The notes under the pieces were generated by a model, which saw nothing but the letters and a program-made list of their open reading frames with translations, had not been told where the DNA came from and searched no databases. This document shows positions 56,335 to 64,000 of a stretch of DNA of 64,000 bases, one piece after another. The stretch is from Angiostrongylus vasorum (Eukaryota; Nematoda; Chromadorea; Rhabditida; Metastrongylidae), in assembly GCA_018806985.1 (NCBI GenBank), contig JADANN010000375.1, positions 1,488,001 through 1,552,000 of the forward strand, written 5' to 3'. A program made the translations under genes and the position numbers. Each line of letters starts with the position of its first letter. The first letter of the stretch is position 1.

Positions 56335-57170
56335 GCGAACCTGTTAAAGCATGTTGGACGAAAGAGCGAAACGTGTTAAGCCAAGTTAACGAGACGAACT
56401 CTCTCAGGATCCACTCGTGAGTGGATTACCTCATCTTTATCGATCAATTGACTGGTATGATGGTTCCCACTACCTTACTAACTTTGCATTACTATTGTGT
56501 TGTAGATGTTTCTGATATGAAAATGTTTGCACATGTACTGAAATGATCATTAGAAGAGGGAAATGTAAGCATTGTTAATCCTTAGTCCATAATATTTGCT
56601 CCACAATTCCTTCGGTTTTTCCGTTGGTGTAGTTCATTTGGCTCTTCTTCCCCTGTCTTAAAGTAGCTCCAAACGGAGGTATTCTTCGTGATAAGTGAAC
56701 AAATACTCTTCTGAGAAACCATCCAAGGGAGTGGCAATATTGTTTCACCGGCACCTTCTTCTTATTGCACAGTTTACTGCTCCTTTCGATACTACTTAGA
56801 TCCATCGCAATTTTTCAAGAGTAAAAGCTGTGTCAACGTTTTCATTGTGGGTGATAATTGAGCGAATCGAGGTGCTTCTAGTAGAGTCTAAATTCATCCC
56901 TGTCATTTACAACACCTATGCAGAGCGTTCTTCTTGCTCTAGGGAAGCAATCATATTTTTCCACTAGGATCCTCATGGGAAAGTCTAATTTTCCGACAGA
57001 TTGCTACCCTGTGTTTTTGCTTGATGACATTTGAAATTTGCAAGTTAACGGTTTATGTTTGACGGTTGTGGCTAAGGCGTATGGATTTTCCGATCTTCTA
57101 ATTTTTTTCATTTTTGGCGAAGTGACTTCTTCGATCATCACTACCGGAATCTCGAATTTCCTAGCTCAGT
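56335..57170. other. upstream of UQCRH exons, first exon not located
   Basis: The missing first exon of UQCRH, ending in phase 2, should lie upstream of 57380. No ATG with a suitable acceptor and donor stood out here. Confidence 0.3.
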
Positions 57171-57250
57171 CTTGTGATGCACAACTGTGGCATAATGGTT
57201 AGAACTGCTCTGCAATAGACACGTCGACATTGGTTGGATCCCGCTCACGA
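57171..57250 (+). repeat. tRNA-like SINE head
   Basis: GTGGCATAATGGTTAGAAC (A-box-like) and ATTGGTTGGATCCCGC (B-box-like) about 45 bp apart. No acceptor stem was found, so it is not a tRNA gene. Confidence 0.4.
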
Positions 57251-57379
57251 ACTGACCAAGTCAGCCACTCGTGGGTGGTACAATCAGCTGTGTATTAAAG
57301 GATACGTCTAAGCACTAAGCTACAACACAGAGCCTGGTTTTTTGGCATATATCTTGTTTTCCAACTTTTTTCTTTAAAG

Positions 57380-58740
57380 GAATGCCTCCGAAAAAAGAGC
57401 CGCAAACAAAAAAGAGTTTTCGGAAGGCGGTGGAGATCAGTTACAACAGTGGCGTGAACGATGTGCTGATGAAGCTGCAGATTTGAAGAAAATTCTAGAT
57501 GAATGTAATGAACGTGTGAATTCTCGTAAGCAAACAGAAGAGACATGCGCTCAGGTAAGTGAATCCTGTTTGGGGTGGATCTCCTTTATTTTTTCCTCTT
57601 CTTTTTGTCTTTTCCTTTTCCTCTTTGGTATGAGGAATAATCGCAAGGAGAAAAAAAATTGACTTACCCTGTTGGATGAAGACGCTGCCAGATTTGTTCA
57701 TAGTTTCAAATCTAATACTTTCCACACAATTGCAGTTTGTCCAGTTGCAGAAATAAAGAGGATTTTTGCGGTCGCGATTTGGGCAGTGTGTTTTTAAAAC
57801 TGCTTCCGGAAAAAAGCCCAAGTTTATTCAATTGTTTAGCACTTTTGCGTTGAAGCCTAATTTCCTGCCGTTACGGATATAGTGGATTTTCCACAAAAGA
57901 CAATATTTTACTGATAAGTAGGAGACAAAAAACCGTCAAAATGGGTACGCGCTGAAACCAATACGCACCGTCCTCAGTGCCGTCAGACGAGCAGACTGAA
58001 ATCAATGCGCGTCGTCACGAAAGTGTTGAACAATAGCAAAAGGAATGTGACGATTTTTGGACAAAACGAAAGATTTTGATGAAAAAGGTGCTATTTTACT
58101 TTATTGTGCTAACGTCACCAACGATTTATCATCTGAAAATTAAATCTGAGTCGCCCCATGAAAAACTGCATTAAATGATGTTTTCTTCGGTTTGATGTTA
58201 GAAACTTTATGCACTTTTTTCGGCTTCCTTATAGTTCGTTATTTTCCATGGAAAGTTTTTGTGGAATTCTATGAAATCCCGATGAAAGCAGAGATGAGGC
58301 ATATCTTGAAAACATTCCGGTGGTATTCATTAGTTTGGAGCGTGTGGTGCAGTGGTCGCAGGCCCTGCAACACACACGTGGAATTGATCTCCGTGCCCAT
58401 GGCCCACCAAGCCTTCCATCCCTCCGTGGTCGGCAAATTGGTGCCAGGTTTGTCTGGGAGAATAGCAGCACTGGCTCGATGCATCGGTAGGCCACCACGA
58501 GTCATTGTAGTAGGCCAGATATGCATTCAATCACCTCCAAACGATGCTTAATGAAGTCGAATGCATGGCGCATCCCCTCGGGGGATTGATCAACGCCGAA
58601 AGCTTTATCCTTTTATTCATTAGTTTTAATTCTGACTTAACATTACAATTTGTTTTTTTCGGCTTTTTCAGGAGATGCTAGATTACGTGAAGAAGCTCGA
58701 CAAATGCGCAATGCCGAAAGCCTTTGCCGCACTCAAATAA
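57380..58740 (+). CDS. UQCRH: cytochrome b-c1 complex subunit 6, hinge protein (last two exons)
   Basis: Exon 57380-57554 (enters in phase 2) joins exon 58672-58740 in phase 0 across a 1.1-kb intron; 80 residues are visible to the TAA. The acidic, coiled protein has four Cys in RERC, DEC, ETC and DKC. The last three are each 13 residues apart (ECNERVNSRKQTEETC, then CAQEMLDYVKKLDKC), the same spacing as in human UQCRH, where paired disulphides form a helical hairpin. It helps cytochrome c1 receive cytochrome c in the mitochondrial intermembrane space. The end KAFAALK matches the human KLFNNLK. An in-frame TAA just before 57380 shows that an upstream exon with the start codon is needed; I did not find it. 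AATAAA at 58736-58741 overlaps the stop codon. The intron carries a SINE A. Confidence 0.9.
58336..58615 (+). repeat. SINE family A copy, full length
   Basis: In the last intron of UQCRH, same strand as the gene, ending about 55 bp before the final exon. Head CGTGTGGTGCAGTGGTCGC. Confidence 0.9.
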
Positions 58741-58741
58741 A
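58736..58741 (+). terminator. poly(A) signal AATAAA overlapping the UQCRH stop
   Basis: CTC AAA TAA AC contains the hexamer across the stop codon, the same arrangement as in the SWEET-like gene. Confidence 0.6.
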
Positions 58742-58744
58742 CAG

Positions 58745-59890
58745 AAGAAGAATCTCTTCCTTAGATATTTTATTGACGTTTTGTATTCCTTTGATAAACA
58801 CTATTTGTATATTGGTCGGCATTTGGTTTTTTACATGAAGCACAGTAAAGCAGGCACGATAGATTTTGCTTTAAAGAAGATGTGGATGATATACAAACGT
58901 GGATTTCAGGCCGCTTTCATAAGAATCTGAGAACTTATCCTCCTCTTTTCATTGTTTAGCAACCGTCATCTGTAGAACTTGTAGACTTTGTGTATGGGTT
59001 AGTATACTATTTGAGGCTCTGCTTTCTACTCCTCTCAGAGACAAATTGATCTCCCTGGGGACCAGAGTTTTCCAAGATTTTCGAGTTCGTCGCTCCGCGA
59101 CGTCTTTACGTGTTCAGCGTCCATGGTGGATTACAGAGAGATTTGCCGCTTATGACAATGACATTCCTCCACTGGGACGTTGTTTCCACTGACCGATCGA
59201 TTGGCAACGATGTAACAAGCCGAATCCCAAGTAGTTAACGGTTCCTCCGGAAAGCCTTATTCACTTAGATGACTAGTTCTCACTTTTCGTGCAAGTGCGA
59301 ACACTAATTCGATGCGTTTCGTTCTCTTGCAAGCGACACCTGCTAAGGTGATAGGGGTCAGGTACGGATTTTTTTTATAACTTGAAGATCCGTGCCTTTT
59401 TCTTCCCAATGGCATGCTGAATTCTGCTCAAGCGTAATTTTCGCTGGAATCCTAATTCAGCTTTGCCGTGGCATGCTCTGGTCTTCACCTGAGAAAATTG
59501 CAAGGTTTTGCGGGTCGGAAAAAATTTCTGCTGTTCTGCGAATTGGATTCCTCGAGGGCGTCAGCAGATTTTTGCGATTAGTCTAGCGATCGCTGCATAA
59601 CGATGCAAAAAAACGAAAAGGACGTCCAAAAATGTACATTTACCTGAGTTTGAAATAATAGAACACTTAGAGAAGGTATAGCTATATATAGAGATTTTTA
59701 CAAAGATCTATATAGACACTTTTCACATGCCAAGTGCAGACAGTACCCTTGTGGTTGAAATGTCTATAAAAATCTTCTTTATATTTTTAATATACTTTTC
59801 CTATTTTTAAATGGGTGAAAGAAGCAACCTTTCATCCTTTAAGTTTATAAAAATTCATATGTGGCACGACCTATGCTACTGTAGAAATAA
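58745..59890. other. no firm gene; possible Ser-rich exon near 59040
   Basis: After a cctctcag acceptor at about 59038 the frame reads DQSFPRFSSSSLRDVF and then a possible ATG|GTGGAT donor. It could be an early exon of the gene further right, but no phase-checked partner was found. Confidence 0.3.
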
Positions 59891-59895
59891 AGCTA

Positions 59896-60147
59896 AAGAA
59901 GATAAAGCTCTCGTTGTTAATTAATCCCTGAACGACGAGCCATGCAATAGACTTCATCTAGCACCATTAGAGCTGATTAAATGCGTATCTGGCCTATATG
60001 ATGAGTCGAGAGAGTGCTGCTATCCTCCCAGAGATGTTTGATACCAGTTTGCCGATCCCAAATGGATGGAAGGCTTGGTGGGCTCGTAACGCGGGATCGA
60101 TCCTATATGTATTTCAGGTCGCGTGTAACCACTGGGCTACACGCACC
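59896..60147 (-). repeat. SINE family A, diverged
   Basis: Minus-oriented; tail GATAAAGCTCTCGTTG, head end CACTGGGCTACACGC. Confidence 0.75.
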
Positions 60148-60389
60148 TTTTACTACAGAAATACTGCTATTAAATGGAAACAGTAGAAAATCGATGAATT
60201 TTGACACCTGAGTCACCTTTGGTCCCATTAATGAACAAGTAAATCGAGCGGAAATTAGCTCAAACAAACTTCGTCCATTCTTATCATGCAACTAAGTTGC
60301 TCAATAGCCTGGATGCTAGCTCGATGGACAAAGCAAACGCGTGTTTTAGTTTGACCATTTTTTTTCCCTAACTTTTCTCTCAATGCGGT

Positions 60390-63300
60390 AGCGACTCCTA
60401 GCTCCCTTTGGACAATGCCGTTTCGTAACCAACATTCACATCAGATAGAGCACGCTCAACCGATGAAAGTCTTTGTTCTCAACGGATCTCCTCAGGAACC
60501 AAGTTCCATATCTCTTATGAGCTCAATGTCCGTTCGTCAATACAAAAAGCAAACACATGTGGGGCTGTGAACGATGGCAAGGATCTTCTATCGAGAGAGA
60601 GAACGTCACCGTTAGGAACAACAAGGAGTGCCAACATCTAATGGAAGATTTTTCACTATTTACTCAGGAGATAATAAAAAACAAACTAATATCGCCACTT
60701 TTTTATCGATTCCTCAAGTCTCGTGCAAGTGAATTGTTTACCGATTTTGTCCTTTAGCATAGAAAATCGTCTTACTTCGAGCAATACTGGTACCCGTGTT
60801 TATAAAGTCGTCTGAGATAAATATTCGACCGTCGAGGTCACTCAGGTGCCAAAATACCGTGTAACATTTATGAGGTAAGTATCACGTTTTGCTAAATTAG
60901 TAATTTCTGCATGACTGCACCTGTCTTCACCTTGATCGTCGAACGAGCTTAAGCCGCCCGCAGTTACACCTCTAGTTATCCTTGTCACTTTGCAGAGTTA
61001 TGCATTGGATTCCACTTGATCAAAAAAAGAAGAACGAGTGTCGTAGTATTGATTGAGCGGCTAATGAAAAAAGGTCTATGATCAATGTGGTCAATGAATT
61101 TCTTGATATGCCCTTGACGTCCTCCAAAGTCATTAGTCAGCCTTTGGCTGCCACTAAGTTGTTTTTCGTAAGCAAACAAATATAACTCTATTATTTATAG
61201 CAGCTTCAACAGAATGTTCTGGTATGAGTGGATTCACAATGCATAAAAAAGTGGCCGATATGCATGTGAAGACGATGGGTTGTCTTATGCCAACGAATAT
61301 CGCAATGAAAATATCCACAAAGCCTCCCGTCAAATCTAACAAACCACAACCCTTCAAGGACAAACGTAGTGTTGCCGGCAGAACCTATTCGGCCAGTGTA
61401 AAGACTCCGGCAACCGTCGCGTTCAGAAATTTGAGAGAACTGGAGGTCACTGCAGAATCAGGTCAGCGAGAAGTTGGAGCCGGAACAATTGGAAGAGGTT
61501 CACGATTTTTAATTTCTATTTTTTAATAGGTACGATTTTTTGCAATACTTATCGCCACTCAGCGATGAGGGTCTTGAAAAGTTCAACTCCAAAAATTTTT
61601 GAAAGGTAGAAAAGCTAGGAATCGAGAACAAAAACGAAAAAGTTACCAGCGAAATTTTTACACTTTTCTTGTGCTTGTGATGGAAGGACGCCTTCAGGCA
61701 ATGGAGTTTCAGGAGTTTTTCATACTAAAATTCCTTGACGCTCACACACACGCAAGCCATGTAAAATCCATCCCATGAAATATTTGCAGCAATTTGAGAA
61801 AAAAGTGAAGAGCAGTCGTTTTTTTAATTCTCATTGGAAGTCTGTGTATTTGCTAGACTGTCCTGATAACATTTTTGGTTCTTTCTTTTTGAACTTTGGC
61901 GTTCCGTTTGTGTTCACATGGCGTTGTGGATACCGCTGCAGTGAATCCGCGTAATATATCTTTATTAGTTTTGTCCTGGTATAAAGCTCATAATAAGTTT
62001 TAATTATTTACTTCGATAACGGCGCGTGTGGCGCAGTGGTTGGAGGCGCCACTGCGACACACACGTGGAATCGACCCCAGCGCCCATGGCCCACCAAGCC
62101 TTCCATCCCTCCGGGGTCAGCAAATTGGTACCACACTTGTCTGGGAGGATAGCAGCATTGGCTCGATAGATCGCTAGGCCACCGCCAGGCATTGTAAAGG
62201 CCAGATATGCATTCAGTCACCTCCAACGATACCTAATGAAGTCGAATGCATGGCGCATCCCTCAGGTCAACGCCGAGAGCGTTATACTTTTTATCCTTTA
62301 CTTGGATGCTTGAGTGGTCCGTCTCCAAGACTTGTGCGGACCCCAGCACATTTGCCATTCGTTTCTTTTCCCTATCGTCGTCCATGGTGATGGTTTTATT
62401 CCATCATGATGGCACGTGCGAGTCTCATAACGTGATTTGTAAAATAACTGCAATAACGGGTACAGCTGATTAACTTTGTTTACGAACACGTCCGCCCAAC
62501 ATGTAGATGGCCGTTTTTGGGCGCATTCGAATTCTCATTAACAAATTCATAAATCTATACTATTGGAACAAAAGCAGAAACAAAAAAGACCCCATTTTAC
62601 TACAGATTCAAACACAGACTTAGTCTTAACCCTTTTTATTTGCTGCCTATTCTTTTTAACGGCAGGGGTACGTTGTGAAATATAACTTCTATAATGCTGC
62701 GATATTTGCAAAACTCCGGACCGCAGGTGTCTACGGTGGGGAACGAACGTGCTATTCCCCTTTCCGGGAGTACCGCGTTCACCACCACACCAAGCGGGTA
62801 CCTCGTTTCGGCTGTCTCTCCTAAGCTAGTTCTATCGATCTTTTGCCATCAGCAATCACCCGTCAACGATAATGATCTGTGGGAGCCCAAATCTCCCCGG
62901 AAAGGACAATAGCGCGTTCGTTCCCCACTGCAGACACAGACTTAGTTTTACTACAGAAGTGAGTCACAGCATCCGTGTTGCATTTTTCTAAGTAGCCTTA
63001 AATTAGAGAAGGATATGTGATGATTCTAAGGAAATCGTGATAGGGGTGGGACCATGGAAAGGGTCTCATCTTATAGGCTCCGAAATGACTCGTAACCGTC
63101 GATGATTCGGTGATGATCGTATGAAGACGTTAACTCGTATAGATCAGGGCTGAATGGTTGAAGAGATTGCAGCAGAACGAGGAGCCCCTGAAACAATAAT
63201 GTCGGGACGGGTCGATCGAACTGGTTAGTGAAAAGGATAAAAGAATACTATCCTTACGAGTGCATGCGTTCAACTCCATTGACGAGATGATTGAGTGCAT

Positions 63301-64000
63301 ATTTGGTCCATACAATGATTTGTAACTTCTACTAATACATCAGTCAGTGCTTTTATTTTCTTAGACAATTCTGGCACCAATTTGTCTTCCTAGGGGATGA
63401 TGGGCCTAGTTTACTCCAAACGCGACATTGAATCAATGATGAGGAATATGCTGTAAGATACTTCTAACCACTGCGCTGCGCATCCCGCTGAATCGCACAG
63501 TCAGCAAAAAACTCTACAATTCTGTACCGTGTTTCCTTCAATCAGCAAAGAGATTCGCTGTTGTGATATACGCCTTGAAACGGATTCTATACAACAACCA
63601 AAGATGTTTCGGTACTGTTAAACCAAAGTGGCTAGACAATGCTCTTCGTCGTGATGAACAGGAAACTAACACAACTTCTTCTGCGCCTAGAAAAAAAAGA
63701 CTTGCACAACATTTTGAATCGTCTGGATTTGCTGCTGCAGAAAAAGTATTGCAAAAGAATCAACGAAGTAAATAGAGAACCGTAACGTCGGCAAACGGCG
63801 TTGACCAATCGGAACGGCCTAACTGCGTTGTGCAATGACGTCCGAACACGGTGGAATTCACTTACACTGTAGAAGTTGAGAAAACGGAGATTCGATCCTG
63901 TCCACATTCTAGGAAAATGTCTCTGGGATTCTTATTGACGACTTGAAAGACTTTTCTACGGGCAAACAAGTGTTGTTGAAAATGCTATCTGAAGATTTGT
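60390..64000 (+). CDS. unrecognised basic Ser/Lys-rich protein, several exons, runs off the window
   Basis: The best supported exons are 61201-61461 and from 63546, compatible in phase 1. The first follows ttatttatag and reads TMHKKVADMHVKTMGC, STKPPVKSNKPQPFKDK, then SVAGRTYSASVKTPATVAF. The second follows caatcag and reads VKPKWLDNALRRDEQE, SSAPRKKRLAQHFESSGF. It can end at a TAG at 63773-63775. It can also splice at AAA|GTATTG (63750) into a further exon at 63913-64000 (after attctag), which reads ENVSGILIDDLKDF and stays open to the window edge. A Ser-rich open stretch at about 60390-60545 (NGSPQEPSSISLMSSMSV) may be an earlier exon, though its donor phase is unclear. Composition suggests a partly disordered, positively charged nuclear or nucleic-acid-associated protein, but that is only a guess. 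Confidence 0.45.
62021..62300 (+). repeat. SINE family A copy, full length
   Basis: Reference-quality copy: GCGTGTGGCGCAGTGGTTGG, GGAATCGACCCCAGC, GGTACCACACTTGTCTGG, tail CAACGCCGAGAGCG. It lies inside the intron of the gene at 60-64 kb. Confidence 0.9.
62299..62350 (+). repeat. family C repeat, 5' fragment
   Basis: About 50 bp only (TGGTCCGTCTCC, TGTGCGGACCCCAGCAC), joined directly to the end of the SINE A copy. Confidence 0.6.
62625..62945. repeat. family D, minus copy plus short plus fragment
   Basis: A minus-oriented copy (62625-62890) lacks the final GGCATTGAACCC end. It is followed by a plus fragment of about 50 bp (GGACAATAGCGCGTTCG). Confidence 0.75.
63231..63486 (-). repeat. SINE family A, diverged
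   Basis: Minus-oriented; head end AACCACTGCGCTGCGCATCCC. It lies just before the exon at 63546. Confidence 0.7.

Noticed and set aside
59690..59790. Short imperfect inverted repeat around AGATTTTTACAAAGATC
   Set aside because: Arms are short and AT-rich and the match is poor; not distinguishable from background.

Overview
The window is nuclear DNA of a nematode, most likely a clade V (rhabditid or strongylid) worm with a repeat-rich genome. The evidence is a complete 260-residue ribosomal protein L8 gene split by small introns and close to what I recall of Caenorhabditis RPL8, T-rich 3' splice sites ending in tttcag or ttttag, and short 3' ends with AATAAA close to or overlapping the stop codon. 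All gene models were assembled by eye from reading frames, splice sites and intron phase. No transcript was available, so exon edges are predictions.

Layout. 1-700: relic of a Penelope-like retroelement with a GIY-YIG endonuclease piece. 978-2623 (+): small single-pass membrane protein with a PPxY motif. 3414-5361 (-): RPL8. 10138-15907 (+): second small single-pass membrane protein, with two PPxY motifs. 16057-23013 (-): seven-exon multi-pass membrane protein resembling SWEET sugar transporters, convergent with the previous gene. 27-34 kb: repeats, one orphan membrane exon (-) and three exons of a probable acyltransferase-3/NRF-6-like gene (-). 34.7-48 kb: mainly repeats, including a diverged direct duplication of about 2.4 kb, a second Penelope relic (-), a long inverted repeat, a 245-bp CA microsatellite and an initiator methionine tRNA gene at 46706-46777 (-). 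48326-53145 (+): seven-exon short-chain dehydrogenase resembling DHRS7. 57380-58740 (+): the last two exons of UQCRH, the hinge subunit of respiratory complex III. About 60.4-64 kb (+): exons of an unrecognised basic, Ser/Lys-rich protein running off the window.

Repeats dominate the rest. Family A is a tRNA-headed SINE (about 26 copies, both strands). Family B is a second SINE with a different tRNA-like head; all nine copies seen lie on the + strand, and it shares a central block with family A. Family C is a unit of about 380 bp without Pol III boxes. Family D is a unit of about 300 bp often found as inverted or tandem pairs. Almost every intron longer than about 300 bp in the gene models carries one of these repeats, while the repeat-free introns are about 75-235 bp. 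The genes do not form a pathway; RPL8 and UQCRH are housekeeping genes for translation and respiration.
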